Source of the DNA: Welwitschia mirabilis
Lineage: Eukaryota; Gnetophyta; Gnetopsida; Welwitschiales
DNA length: 64,000 bases
Assembly: GCA_051453625.1 (NCBI GenBank)
Contig: JBOZIK010000001.1
Span: 48,401,235 to 48,465,234 of the forward strand
Reading direction: 5' to 3'
Shown: positions 47,561 through 59,631 of the stretch, in pieces
How the letters are laid out: each line of letters starts with the position of its first letter
Numbering within the stretch: position 1 is the first letter of the stretch
The notes under the pieces: generated by a model
Seen by the model: the letters and a program-made list of their open reading frames with translations, nothing else
The model's database searches: none
Told to the model about the DNA's origin: nothing
Program-made: the position numbers and the translations under genes

Positions 47561-48364
47561 GTATTTATAGGGAATGGGAGGGGGGGTACTATTGAATATC
47601 ACTTTATTGCATGTACACCAAATCTGTTATAAAGTTAGTTAAATCCCATCTTTTTTACATGTCTCAGATACATTCTAGTCATTATAATAGCTTGACATGA
47701 ATCAATTCAGAGCTCCACCTACATTGATGGAAAAGGTGTTGAGCATCTTCTTGACAAGATTGTCAGATCGTCTCAATCTATGTTTAACTTTTAGTCCTGT
47801 ATAATATTTAAAAGCTTCATTGCATAGTTAATTTTTATCATCTTAAATACAACTTTCACATTCCTAAAATAAATTTGAGATCTTATAAGATGTAGCTTAT
47901 TAAATTCAGACGCAACTTGAAAAACTTTATATAAATGGGGAGTATTTGAAATAGTTACCCAACTCTTTCTTATTGTGGTTTTATTTCTTAGTTTTGTTTT
48001 TGCTCTGTGTTGTTTTCTGTTAAATTATTTTCTTGTGTATTAGTGGATTTGTTCAAATGAAATCCTTTCATTTGTATTGATAATTTTTTCTTTTAACAAA
48101 ATAATTTTTTAAAGTCTTACACATCTTACTAATTATATTTATTAAAATTTTAATTATCTATATACTATTAAAAAATATTTAATACCCAAACCCATAATAT
48201 TTATCACATTAGATAGAATAAGATTACATTTGTAAATACTAAAAATCACACATTATTATATTATATAAAACAAATGTGGTATGTTTTTATAAATTGTTAT
48301 GCATTAACCATTTATTATTTCACTAAAATTATTTAATGACAATAGAAGATTACAATTCATGAAT
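47561..48364. other. Unrecognised stretch
   Basis: No gene seen. The plus strand at 48050-48110 (TTCAAATGAAATCCTTTCAT, then T/A-rich DNA) is reminiscent of a LINE 3' end, but without a clear tail. Confidence 0.35.
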
Positions 48365-48745
48365 GTGATCTTTACATCAAGTTGATGTATCTTCCATCTT
48401 CTCTAAACTACCTAAGAAACTAGAGTCTAAATAGTCTATTACTTGGTTATGGGAGCAAAGGCTTCTATGTAGCTAATACTTAAATATGTGTAAAACAGTT
48501 TGCTATTAATTTTACCTCGTGTCTACTGAGTATTCCATATAATGTATTTCTAAACATACATTTATTCTTTACCACTTTCTTATTAAGTAGTAAGTCTACC
48601 ACTTTCCATGTATGATTCTCAATAAAACATTTACATTTCATGCACATTATATGTTGTGATACTGGATGTTCATTTGTATACTTGAAATTTGCTAGTTCTA
48701 AACTAAAAGTAAGATTAAATATGAATAGGATGCTCCTCATCATTT
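48365..48745 (-). pseudogene. Copia-K RT N-terminal remnant
   Basis: Minus strand NHTWKVVDLLLNKKVV and HEVKLIANCFTH at 48480-48743, then ending at an HQLD-type motif near 48370, the usual order at the start of copia RT. The palm and RNase H are missing, so pol is cut at about 48365. Confidence 0.7.
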
Positions 48746-50740
48746 CCTTTCCTAATCGATAAAAATTACTCCCACTATGAGTGTTAAATTTATCTGCTTC
48801 ATTTGGTGAGATCTCCTTTAAAAGGTAACATTATTCATGACTTCTAACCAATGATATTATGCACAAGTATGTTCATGATATTACCACTTTTCTAGAGATG
48901 TCTTTAACAAAATTATTTAAGGCAGAATCGATATTAAAATTATATCCTACACCATACTATGTTTTGACTACTAAACTGGTTGTTGGTATATAGAAGCTTG
49001 ATCTCCTTGATGTTATCCTAATCCTTAACACTATCCTTGCCCTTGAGATAATTAGTTAGGCAAATAAGAAAAACAATGGTGAGGAGATTCATAGGCTTGC
49101 TATTGTGACATTACATTGAGAGGGTCACTAACCTCTCTAAATAGTAGAACCCTTATATCACATTTGTTTAATAAGATTTCTTTCTACTTCAGATTATGGA
49201 TACCTACCTTATCACCTACGGTCATGAGCTCTTTCAAAGACTCTAAAACAATGACATCTATAGCAAATATGATTTTTCTCTTCTTTGAAAGTAAAATTTA
49301 TACTCCTTAACATTTGTTCTATGCCCAACAAAAATGCTTGCTTTAGCATGTGGTTCTACTTTATTACAAGGTCATAGAAAAATAAATGCATAACATCAAG
49401 ATACAAACACTCTAAAGTATCAAATACTATCGTCATGATTTGTCCATAGTTGATGCTCATTGTGCTTTGAATATATAAAACATATTTAATAACATGTCTT
49501 GAGCCATCAAAAGTGAATTAGTTTGAAATATAAAAATACCAAGGCAACTAACAATTCTAGTATAGTGTCTTGAGAATGTCATTCTTCAAGGAAATGGGAA
49601 TTGAGCAAACTTTACAATAAAAATTGTACAACAATAGCTAACTAAAAATGATTTAGAATAATAAACTAAAGCTAGCACCATGCATCACAATTATGAGATG
49701 AACTAATAGGAATTATATTAATATTTTAAGCCTACCTATGCTTAAATATAAATAAATAAAATTCTTAATAAGTTCTTGTAAAGATAACTATGTAGCTTAA
49801 TGGATACCTTATAGGAAATAAAAAATCAAATAAATCTTCATTGAAGCTCATATTTGAGATGAAATTGATATCACAATCAATATTGTCAAGTCACTTTAAC
49901 ATTCGTAGTCCTCTCATGGTAGAAAAGAAACTTAATCAGCAAATTAATTACTAAGAACAAGGTTAAGAGCTATGTCTAGACATTATGAAATCATTATGAA
50001 AACTAGAATCATAGCAATAAATCAAATACAATTATAAAAATATAGATATTCTTGGTTATTCAAAAGTTGCAATAACAATACTACTTAAAAATTAACTCTA
50101 TTAAGCTAATTATATAGCTTGATAATGGACTAAGTCCTAAAAGACTATTTAGAACTCCATGGCTTACAAGAAGTGAATGAATTACAATGAATGCAAATTT
50201 TGATTTAATATAGTATATCAAAAGGAGTAAAGATGACTTAAGAATATGATACATTTGAGGTAAATTCATTAGTTAGAAATGATTTTAATATTAAGAAGAC
50301 CAATTCAATTTAGTTAGATTACATCTTGATGATTACAAGATTAAGATTTTATTAAGGAGGAGTTTTCTAAAGTAGATAATCAAATCTCATTAATTAAATA
50401 TTAGCAAATTCAAAATATGTAGTCTTTAATAAGTTAATCATTCATGTAAAAGTTTAGATAAGGAAAAGTCCTAAGTGGTAACAAAGACGAATTGTCTCAC
50501 TAGGTGTATTAGTAAAGTATTAGATTTTGATAAGTAGCATTTGGGATCTTATTCCTTATGGCTTTATTACCTACAATTTAGTAGTTTTAATATTAGTTTT
50601 AGTATTAGAAACATGAAATTTCTCAAATAAGCATAAACATTAAATTATAATCACAAATAGACATGCTTAAGGGATAGAATACTAAAAATTAAATCAAAAT
50701 CAAGGGTATAATCATGCCTATTTTATCTCTTGTTAGCAAA
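48746..50740. other. Unrecognised interior of Copia-K
   Basis: About 2 kb without convincing motifs between RT and integrase. It may include an unidentified insertion or heavily decayed integrase C-terminus. Frames at 49116-49310 and 50081-50269 show nothing recognisable. Confidence 0.35.
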
Positions 50741-51460
50741 TCAACATGTATTTTTAACTCCTTTGTGATAAAGAATTCAATGTTTGGGCTAACGTATTAA
50801 GGGCCTCTTCCCATAAACGAGTAGGGAGTCCCTTGTAGATAAGTATGACTCTTGCCATGTCTAGAAGCATATGATTTAGTGATTAACTATACAATTCTAC
50901 TATAGTGTATCTAAGATGGTTGTTTGGTGTTTGATTTCATGTTTCTCTAAAAATTCTAATGATCCTTTAGAGATGTATTTTCCTCCATTTTCTATGCATA
51001 ATACTCTTGAATTTGAAATTTGACTTATTTTCGATGAACTTCTTAAATGTCAAAAAAGAATGCAAGGCTTATCACTTAGGTTTGAAGTAAATGATCATCT
51101 CTTTCTTGTGTAGTCATCTCTGAAAGTGACAGAGTAGTGATTCCCTCTAAATACCTCTATAAGTCCACATACATCAGAATGAACTAGCTATAACTTCTTC
51201 TTGAAATTTTGGTAACACTTTTTGAATGGTAATCTTATAGTCTTATTTAAAATATAGGTTTTACATTTTATATTTTTTATTTGTAGATCCTGTAGAGTTC
51301 CTTTATGGTTACAGATCCTCTCTAATGACATGTGATTAAGTCATGCATTCCAAAAGATCCTCTTTAAGCTTTTGTGAATTCTTCATCTAAGAAAACATAG
51401 ATTAGTATATTTCCTCCTCAAACTTTCTTGAGACAACATTTCCCTCTTAATCTATTAGAG
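50741..51460 (-). pseudogene. Copia-K integrase remnant
   Basis: Minus strand, N to C: HMSLERICNHKGTLQDL-like and CKTYILNKTIRLPFKKC segments (51230-51340), LVHSDVCGLIEVFRGNHYSV and DDYTRKR (51110-51200), FKSIMHRKWRKIHL (about 50960), and MARVILIYKGLPTRLWEEAL (50790-50850). This is the copia pre-integrase and integrase core order. The DD and E region is present only in fragments, with stops and frameshifts. Confidence 0.7.
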
Positions 51461-52329
51461 CTCGTGCATTTAGCCACATCAACTTATCTTAAAGACTACA
51501 TCATAAGATAGGATACCTTACTCTTCTTGATGTCTACTTTCCCATCTATTCCTATCATTTTAACATCAAATTCCTTCCTCACCAATGTGCTGAGTAATAA
51601 TAGATTTTGCTTTAAACTAGAAATGTACAAGCTTCTTTCAACTAAAGTCCTGTTGCTTCATTTAAAGGTTGAGTTAACATTAATCAAATTCCCCTTATTG
51701 GCTCTATACTCTTGTTTCCATTCACAGTGTACAATAGAAGTAAATGTTCAAATTAAAGAAAATAATCCATTACACATGTCATACATTAAGTGACTCGTGT
51801 CTAATACTAGTAGTTGATGATATTTGGTATTATAGAGTTGACATGATTCATCTCGACTTGTACTTAAGGATTAGATTTAAAAGATCCTAAGAAGTCTCAT
51901 TTACGATACTCATAGGAACATGGGGCTCTTTTCACAATTATTACGAGAATTAAACTCCTTCTTTGTATCTTTCGTCTAATGTGATTAACTTTTTTTTTAA
52001 TTTTTTTCTCTCTCCTTTTTTTTTTAATTTGGGGATCTATCAAATAGACTTCTACACTTTGAAGCTATGTGACCCTTCTTACTACATATGTTTCTTTACC
52101 ACTTACTTTTCTTCTTGTCTTTCTTCAAGCTCTCCTCATAACTTACATTCTTTTAGTACTCTTTATCCTGATTGAATCTTCTATTATTTTTATCTTGACG
52201 AACCCTTTAATTTTTCTTTTTGATATTATTTCTATAGTAATCTTTGTCCCCTTAGCATCAACACTGCACCATGTACCATCATTATACTATGTATTAAGAT
52301 CAACTAGAATTTGCCCTTAGATTCTTAAT
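51461..52329 (-). other. Copia-K gag-protease linker, decayed
   Basis: No clear motif. Plus-strand hydrophobic frames at 51527-51793, 51963-52175 and 52069-52320 are shadows of the T-rich strand. Confidence 0.35.
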
Positions 52330-52817
52330 GTACAAGACCTTTAACATGCTATCTACTATTTATATCATGATAATTTGGTCATAGTTACATATTTCTTAAG
52401 CATTTTTATAAGAAGAACCTAAGCAATACACCATTTATTATACTTTTTTGAGAATCTCTTTGATACCTTATAGCTCAATTATGACTTTTAAGGGTTTTCT
52501 CTTCTCCATTTGAAGATTGTTGATACTATTCAATAGATAAAAGAACTCTATGTTTAACTTTTTACTACATTCTATTTTAAATGTCTTTATAATTTTTTAT
52601 GCATTATCACATTGTTGCACCATCTTATGATGATGTTCATCCATGGTTAAAAGAATAGCAAATGCTAAAATTTCATTACTGACAATCTAATATTGAAATT
52701 CATCTCATTTGAAGGATGTCAACTTGATGAGCTTGGCTCCTATGTGGTTGTTAATCTTTAGCTATTATTTATACATCTATTTAGATTTGACTACTAAGAT
52801 GAATTGATTATCCCATT
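52330..52817 (-). pseudogene. Copia-K gag (UBN2-like) remnant, cut by Sire-L
   Basis: Minus strand fragments ILAFAILLTMDEHHHKMVQQ, KLNIEFFYLLNSINNLQMEK and PLKVIIEL fit the helical gag domain of copia elements. It stops at 52817 where the Sire-L LTR begins. The continuation on the far side (62192 onward) is not clearly recognisable. Confidence 0.5.
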
Positions 52818-53936
52818 TAGCGGATCTACAAACCCTAGAGGGGGGGTGGTTAAATGGGTTTTGCAAAATAAAATTACCCTTATGAACAGTCACATGAAAA
52901 TAATAATATATATGAAACAGAAACAAGATGATATCAGATGAATTTTAATGAATAAAAGCACAAGAAAATAACTAAAATGAAAATACCCAAGAAGTACGCC
53001 AGACAAACGATTTATAGTGGTTTAAGAAAAACTCCTACTCCACTCTTGGCTCTCAACTTCAACCTTAATTTGATCTAGATCCTTTTTGTTTTCTTTCTAG
53101 GTTTCCAGGTTAACTTCTAACCTTTATAAGTGGACTTTTGAGGCTCAGTTTCAATCTCTATAGAGCAAAGCTTTTGATGAGAATAGTATGCTTGAATGCA
53201 CTAGATTCACCAGATTTGAAGTACAACAAAAATAGAATACACTACTAGAAAAAAAAGTTCACAAGTGCAAGCTCAGACAATGCAATGGATTGTTTTTTGA
53301 CCAATAAATATCAATAGTACAAATGTGCTTTTCTTTTTGAAAATAGTTGGTATCAAATATTTACATTCTTTTGCCTTATATAGGAGACAGAGTTTTACAT
53401 TAAAAAATAAATGTGATACTTCAATAGCTATGTATAACAAAGTTAATTGCTAGAAAATGTTCTAAGAAGTTCTATTTCCGCTACAACCAATCGACACCTT
53501 GAAATGTTCAGTTGACCTAATTTGTCGCCATTACTGAAGTCGGTTAACCCCACTTTCTTCCAGTTGATCTGATTATCTTATCTCACATGGTCCAATCGAC
53601 CCCATCCGTCATTTGGTTGACTGCCATTATCCAAGTCTGGTCAACCTCTTATAGAGTCCAATTGACCTCACTTAAGTTTTAATAGTCTTCTTTGTCCAAG
53701 ATCTAGTCAATCCCTCATTAGATCCAATCGACTACTTTTGTCTGGTTCCAATTGATCCCTTATAGAGTCCGATCGAACCCTCATCAATTTCAATAGTTTT
53801 TTGAGTAAGAGTGAGATTTGAGAAAAATATTAATTCACTTCTAACCTACAAAACTTTATTAACCTAAAATGTGTGTAACATATTAATCTATAACAAGTAT
53901 GTTAGTTTGACATCAATTTGACAATATAACTTAACA
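52818..53936 (-). repeat. Sire-L 3' LTR (1119 bp)
   Basis: Starts TGTTAAGTTATATTGTC (minus, 53936) next to the polypurine tract. TATA-like CCTATATAAGGC at 53373-53384. U3 array of GGTCGACC-like motifs at 53480-53800. U5 ends in a G-rich stretch at 52840-52850. Confidence 0.85.
53480..53800 (-). promoter_or_regulatory. GGTCGACC-like motif array in Sire-L 3' LTR U3
   Basis: About a dozen near-palindromic units (CAATCGACAC, GGTTAACC, CCAATCGACC, GGTCAACC, CCAATTGACC and similar) spaced 20-40 bp, upstream of the TATA-like box. Sireviruses are known for palindromic repeats in the LTR. Confidence 0.65.
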
Positions 53937-53950
53937 ATCTTCCCCTTTGA
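53937..53950 (-). other. Sire-L polypurine tract
   Basis: Minus strand GTCAAAGGGGAAGAT directly before the LTR. Confidence 0.8.
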
Positions 53951-54387
53951 CATTGATGGAAAACTACATTTGATTAGACTTAAGATTATTAATTTGATAG
54001 ACACTTTTGTAAAGACGACTCCTAATGATTTCCTATAAAAAATCTTTATATATTACCAAGTAATAAAACATTTATTATTTATTAACATTTGTTACTAATC
54101 ACAAAATCAAGATTAGAGACATTTTGATAATCATTTTGTAAGTAATAGAATATTCATTGCTTTTAATAAAGGTATTACAATTGATCATTACAAAAATAAT
54201 AAAAGTAGTTTCTGATTTAGCAAAACATAAAATAACCATATAATATCAACACGAGATAATACTAGTGTAAGAAGAGATAACAACAATGCACCAAGAGACA
54301 ATAGTAGTGTAATATTTTCTTTCCCTTTTGACATCAATACCTGAGGAGAAAAACAAAGAGATAAGAGAGATAGAGAGATAACAACTC
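53951..54387 (-). other. Sire-L 3' untranslated stretch
   Basis: Between the accessory ORF stop and the polypurine tract; no coding signal. Confidence 0.5.
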
Positions 54388-55441
54388 AATCTAACTCCTC
54401 CTCCTCTTTAGATTCTTCTTCAGATTTAAGGTCATCATCATCATCATCATCTTCTTCTTCTTCTACTTTATGCTGAGAACTGTGAGCCTCTTTTGAAGTA
54501 TCTACAATCTCATAACTTGCTGCAATGAAGCCTCTTTCATGTGATGGAGACGAGAATCTAGTCTTTTGTGATAAGAAAGAATTTCATTAAGAGATGCCTT
54601 CTTGAGAGAATGCAATTTTGAGGATTCCTTTATGCTAGAAAAGATATGCATACGAGAGAGAATGGCATGCCCTATTGAAGACATTGGGGTTAAATATTCA
54701 AGCTTTGGATGAAACTAAACTCTAAAGTGCTGAAAACTTTTAGTAATGAGGACAGAATAAGAAAGAGCCCTGGTTTTATAATATACAAGCTAAATGGTTA
54801 TATTCTTTAAGATAGTAAGAGAAGCATCAGTACTATGATGAGTTCCAATGAAATACAAGAGATGATCTTTGTAGTTGGAGGTCTCATCACAATGACCAGT
54901 AAGGGGTAAAATGTTATAAGTAAGACGAGATGCAAAAACCTATATTTTGGAATGAAATAAGATGTAGTAAGTGTGGTCTTCTGGCAAATAAATTTTCCAT
55001 ATATTTCCTTGATAATTTCAACATTGTCCTCCATGGAATCCTCCAAAGGCCAAAACTCCCTGTAGTCCCCCTTGAGGAGATTTATGACTAAAGATATCAA
55101 ATCTAGGGTAATATTCATGCGCCTTCAAACACAAGAGTGGAAAAGGTGGGGGAATCAAAATTATAGGTTTCATTTGCATAAAACATGCATGTAAGGAAAG
55201 GGTATGTTAGATTAGATATATTAAGAAAATAAGATAGATCTAGCTCATTGAGAAGTCTTACCACATCACAAAGCTCTTTGTGTTTCCCAGAAGCAATCGG
55301 GTGCTCTTCATAAACAGGTTTCTTCTCAAAATTCTCTGTGAATCTTTCGATGGCCTCATCCGACATTCTTGAGTAGAAATAAGATGGATCTCTTCTAGCT
55401 AGCATCTTCTGATGTGTTCTTCTAGAGGACTCCTCAACCAT
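54388..55441 (-). pseudogene. Sire-L accessory ORF (plant-transposon-protein-like), lightly broken
   Basis: About 350 codons between RNase H and the polypurine tract, same strand as pol. Start ATG at 55441 (MVEESSRRTHQKMLARRDPS). First open stretch to 55115, second 55118-54807, third 54684-54502, then a reading through to TGA/TAG near 54388 with an acidic tail (EEEEDDDDDDD at 54431-54465, from a trinucleotide repeat). About three frameshifts explain the breaks; few in-frame stops. Segments RMSDEAIERFTENFEKKPVY and PKYRFLHLV resemble the family annotated as putative plant transposon protein (PF20167, I believe). The position matches the extra (env-like) ORF of some Sireviruses, but I see no signal peptide or clear membrane anchor. 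Function unknown. Confidence 0.6.
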
Positions 55442-55551
55442 TTTATAAGTGTGGCCCTTGCTAAAGACAAAAGAAAATGGAGGAAACTGACAAAGGAATG
55501 AGAGTGACTGATGGAAGACAGGTGGAAATGAGAAAAGTAGGGTTCCAAAAT

Positions 55552-55563
55552 CTTTTATAAGAG
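55552..55563 (-). promoter_or_regulatory. TATA-like box upstream of the Sire-L accessory ORF
   Basis: Minus strand CTCTTATAAAAG, about 110 bp upstream of the ATG at 55441 and downstream of the motif array at 55640-55845. The LTR has the same order. Confidence 0.45.
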
Positions 55564-55639
55564 GGGCAAAATAAGTTGATTTTGATTAAAAAATTAGGTC
55601 TACCGCCTTTTTCCTGCTTAAAACCCTATAAGTCTAGTC

Positions 55640-55845
55640 AACTAGATACAGGTCTGATCAACCCGTTGAGGCATGGATCAATTTTTCTTCAAGTCCAATC
55701 AACTGGAACTTCAGCCTAGTCAATCTGACTTGAATCAAATTCACCTATAATAGGTTCGGGTGACTAGGATAAAATCCAGTCAACCCAACTTCTTTAAATC
55801 TAGTTAATAGAATTTAAAAGTTAGTTGACCGTTATGCTTTCAATT
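55640..55845 (-). promoter_or_regulatory. Internal GGTCGACC-like motif array
   Basis: Units such as TAGTCAACTAG, CTGATCAACCCG, CCAATCAACTGG, CTAGTCAATCTG, CCAGTCAACCC and TTAGTTGACCG, the same motif and spacing as in the LTR U3. It is located between the end of RNase H and the accessory ORF, suggesting an internal promoter. Confidence 0.5.
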
Positions 55846-55869
55846 GGAGGATAGTAACAGAATCCCTAG

Positions 55870-56415
55870 ATTACATCAAAGGTTTATAAATTTTCCAAAG
55901 ATCAGGGGTTTTGTAAAGATATCAGCTAGTTGGTACTTAGTGGTTATGAAATTCATAGAAATATTGTCTTTTTCAACTTGATCTCTAACAAAATGATGGC
56001 TAAGTTCGATATGTTTAGCATAAGAATGCCAAATAGGATTTTTTGATATATTAATTACACTATTGTTATCACAAAAATGGGTACCTAATCATAGTTAATC
56101 TTAAAATCCTTGAGCATTTCCTTCATGTACATAAAATGGGTACAACAACTTCCTGCTACTATATATCCTGCTTTTGCTATGGAAAGAGAAATAGAATTTT
56201 GTTTCTTACTTGCCTGTCCTACCAAACATGATCTAAGAAAGAAGCAATTTCCACTTGTGCCTTTTTGGTTGTCCTTGCATCTGACCCAATTTGCATCACT
56301 AAATTCTACAAGTGCTAAATATATTCCTTTGGGATAACATGTCCCATAATCACTAGTATCTTTTATATGTCTTATGATTATTTTGACAGCTTAGAGGTGA
56401 GAATCCTTGGGGTTT
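55870..56415 (-). pseudogene. Sire-L RNase H
   Basis: Minus strand ALVEFSDANWVRCKDNQKGT, SGNCFFL, ASKKQNSISLSIAKAGYIVA, then FVITIV...ISNLAIIL fragments. Fits copia RNase H, with several stops, and AEAEYI-type Glu changed (AKAGYI). Follows RT directly. Confidence 0.75.
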
Positions 56416-57300
56416 ACTTAATATCTACAACACGCAGCCACACTAAACATTATATTAAGTCTAATAATTGTTAAATATAATAAGATTTCTATTATGCTCT
56501 TATAGAATTTTTGATCGATTGATTTCTCGTGATCATTAAGACTAATTTTACATGATGTTGACATAAGCGTGGTGGTTGATTTTGCATTCTTAAGCCCAAA
56601 TCGCTTTACCAACTTCTTATCATACTTTGATTGAGAAATGAAAGTGCCTTAATTAGTTTGTCTAATTTGAAACCTCAGGAACATACTTGCTTCTTCTAGC
56701 ATATTCATCTCAAAATGAGTTATCATGATGTTAGACAACTCTTTTGAGAGTTCCTCCTTTGAAGCCCCAAAAATTATATTATTAATATAAATCTAAATAA
56801 TAATAAAGTCTTGCCTAGTTTTCTTGAAAAAGATATTTTTATTTACAGCTCCCTGGTTATAACCACTATCCTCAAAAAAAGTTGTTAATTTTTCATACCA
56901 TGCCATATGGGCCTATTTCATCTATATAAGGCCTTTTTGAGTCTATAGACATGGTTTGGTTTATGAGAATCTGTGAAATCTCTTGGTTGTTCCACATATA
57001 CCTCTTAATTGAAAATACCATTCAAGAAAACACTGTTTATATCCATTTGGAAAACTTTAATGTTTTTAAAGATTGCAAATGAAAGAAACATTAGATTGCT
57101 ATCTAGTCTAGCTATGGGAGAAAATGTGTATCCTACATCAATCCTGTCAATCTGATTGTAATATTGAGCAACTAATCTTGCCTTGTTTTTAATCCTATTA
57201 TTATGTTCATCAAATTTATTCTTAAAACCCCAATTTGTTTTAATCACATTTTGATTCTTAAGTCTTTCCACTAACTTCCAAACATCATTTCTTTTAAATT
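56416..57300 (-). pseudogene. Sire-L reverse transcriptase
   Basis: RT nearly full length but frameshifted: N-terminal block open at 57005-57271 (KNKFDEHNNRIKNKARLVAQ; FQMDINSVFLNGIFN), the middle with EVYVEQPRDFTDSHKPNHVY (56930-56990), the catalytic box reading YINN at 56778-56789 in place of YVDD, QSKYDKKLVKRFGLKNAK (56600-56650) and a C-terminal block at 56418-56612. Both catalytic Asp are Asn. Non-functional. Confidence 0.85.
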
Positions 57301-58330
57301 GTTATAACTCCTCTTGCATTATCATCATTCACTCCTCATGACCTTCAGCCTCTTCATATTTCTTAGGTTCAACTTGAGATAAATAGCAAATGTGAGCACA
57401 AAAATTTTTCATAGAATTTCTAGCGTGCATCCTTGAGTTCGCTTCTCCAATAACTAATAAAGAGGGTAATATTTTAGTTCTTTGAAATGCTTGGGAGTTG
57501 ATTCTTGTGTTGTGTCATTTTCCTTTCTATGTGTAACTTCCTTGTTGGTTGTGATATTTTGAGAGAGATCTTCTTCATCACTTGTAGGAATAAGTTTGGG
57601 ACTGTTGTCATCAATTTGGACATTTATGGATTCTTCCATTATTAAACTTCATTTGTTGAAGACCCTATAAGCTCTACTTCTCATTGAGTATCCAAGAAAA
57701 CTTACTTCATCTACCTGAGACTTGAATTTGCTTAAATATCCTCTATCTTTCAAAATAAAGTACTTACTTCCAAAGACTTTAAAATAAGACATATTTGGTT
57801 TTTTCCTTTCCATAGCTCATAGGGAGTTTTATCCATGCTAGGTTTTAAATATACTTTATTAATAATATAACATGCATTGCTTATTGTTTTAGTCCAAAAG
57901 GTTTTGGGTACCTCCTTATCATTTAGCATTGTTCTTGCCAGTTCTTAAACGACTCTGTTTTTCCTTTTTATTAACCCATTTTGTTGTGAGGTTTTTGGCA
58001 CTAAAAACTCATGTTCTATTCAATTTTCCACACAATATTTTTCAAAAATATGGTTTTTAAATTCTCCTCCATGATCACTTCTAATTTGTTTAATAGTGTA
58101 CCCCTTTTTCATTTTGAATTTGATTGCAGATTTCAACACATCTTTTGAAAGCTTCAACCTTGTTTCCTAAGAAAGCAATTCAAGTGAACTTAGAGTAGTC
58201 ATCCACCATTGTCAAAAAAATATCTTTTTCCTGCTAGGCTTTTAGTTTGATAAGGATCTACCAAGTCCATATGAATAAGTTCAAGGGCATTGTTGTGGAG
58301 ATTAAGTTTTTACTTTTATGGGAGGTCCTT
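57301..58330 (-). pseudogene. Sire-L integrase core, C-terminus and linker
   Basis: Linker at 57454-57639 rich in acidic and polar residues (a usual spacer between integrase and RT). Integrase C-terminal and core fragments at 57660-58280 include NEVS/LGYSMRS-like segments (57670) and TIVDDYSK-like fragments near 58200. Stops and frameshifts. Confidence 0.6.
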
Positions 58331-58840
58331 ATTTGTTTTCCTTTTTAGCATGAATTACATAACGCATGTTTACTAATATGGATGTTAAAAATCCTTCTTA
58401 TGATTTTCTTTTTAATGATGGTCTTAAGTTGATCATAGTTGACATGACCTAAATATTGGTGTCATAACTCTTCTTGATTTACATGTGAAAAATGACAGAC
58501 AGAAGAGGGTTGATCAATACTATAAACATTGTCTATTATATTTGCTTTAATAAGAACCTCATTTGTTCTACCATGTCTAACCTCACATTTTTTACAATAA
58601 AAAATAACTCTATAAACTTTTAAACAAATTTGAGTAATACTAAGCAAATTACATTTAAGACTATTTACATATAAAACTTCATTAATTTTAGGCATGTTAC
58701 CTCTACCAATGCTTCCAATGCCTTCAATTTTTTCCTTTCTGTCATCACTGAATGTCACTTTTCATCCATCAAAATCGTCAAAGTATTAGAATCTTGATTT
58801 GTTACTTGTCATATGGTGAGAGCACCCACTATCCAAGCAC
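58331..58840 (-). pseudogene. Sire-L protease end and pre-integrase region
   Basis: Open at 58462-58758: MTFSDDRKEKIEGIGSIGRG, KINEVLYVNSLKCNLLSITQ, then HFSHVNQEEL at 58470-58500. The zinc-binding HxxxGH segment follows near 58440. Just upstream the minus strand shows a CSHHMTSNKS-like protease-end motif (58800). Confidence 0.7.
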
Positions 58841-59247
58841 CAACAAATTCTACTGCTAGCTTTGAAAGCTGTTTGAATCAATAAGCTTTTCAAATTATTC
58901 GCCCTTATCCACTCAGTCCTTTTGAACTATTTTGGTATAGAAATTTTAGGAATAAATTTTAAAGACAAAATGACTTGAAAAAAGCATAACCTCCCATTTG
59001 CAAAATGATTTTGAGTGACCTAATTTTTCATAAAAATGAAAGGTAATTTATGAAATGAAATTGTTATTTTTCCATGTTACTTAATCAGAAGAAGTGGTAG
59101 TTTTGAGGAAGTGAATCCAATACCTCTTTTGTCATGGACCGATTTTCTTATTTTAAGCATCTATTCCAATTTACTAGAACTATTAGAAAATTTACTTATA
59201 AAATGAGACAAACTTTTAACCTCTTGAATTAGCTCCACATTATCCAT

Positions 59248-59463
59248 TTAAATTTTTGTATAGTTGGCCTTCAAGACTTCCTTTTCCTTGTTTAGAGACT
59301 TTATTAATTTGTTTAGGTTGTTTATTTGTTTAGCTAGCTTTTTACATTCTGAATATAGCTCTTCACAGGTGTCTTCGAATTCTCCTTCTCCTTCCCCTAT
59401 GATATCTAAATCATCTAGTTTGGTTGAACAAGGCACCTTATTTAAGGGAGGAACTGTTGTCAT
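59248..59463 (-). pseudogene. Sire-L gag-pol linker with coiled coil
   Basis: 71 codons starting MTTVPPLNKVPCSTKLDDLD, with an acidic GEGEGEFED stretch and a heptad-like Leu/Lys-rich helix (KKLAKQINNLNKLIKSLNKE). A coiled coil at this point is usual in Sirevirus-like gag. Confidence 0.6.
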
Positions 59464-59589
59464 GAAAGAAAGTCTTCTATCTCCCTCTTACTTTTGACTA
59501 AACCTTTTGTCTTCTTCCTCATCTACATTATCCCAAGTAGCAATAAAAGATGGTTTTTTGGATTTTCTTTAATCCGTTTTGTTATTAGG

Positions 59590-59631
59590 ACACTCATTTG
59601 TAACATGTTTATATCGTTTACAGGCATAGCA
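59590..59631 (-). other. Sire-L gag zinc knuckle, intact
   Basis: CYACKRYKHVTNEC, a complete CX2CX4HX4C box for RNA binding by nucleocapsid, in contrast to the damaged boxes of Sire-B. Confidence 0.85.

Noticed and set aside
51527-52320. Plus-strand hydrophobic ORFs
   Set aside because: Shadows opposite the minus-strand Copia-K gag/linker.
54807-55441. Envelope glycoprotein in the env position of Sire-L
   Set aside because: No signal peptide, cysteine pattern or clear anchor; the hydrophobic end of the second stretch is in a shifted frame.
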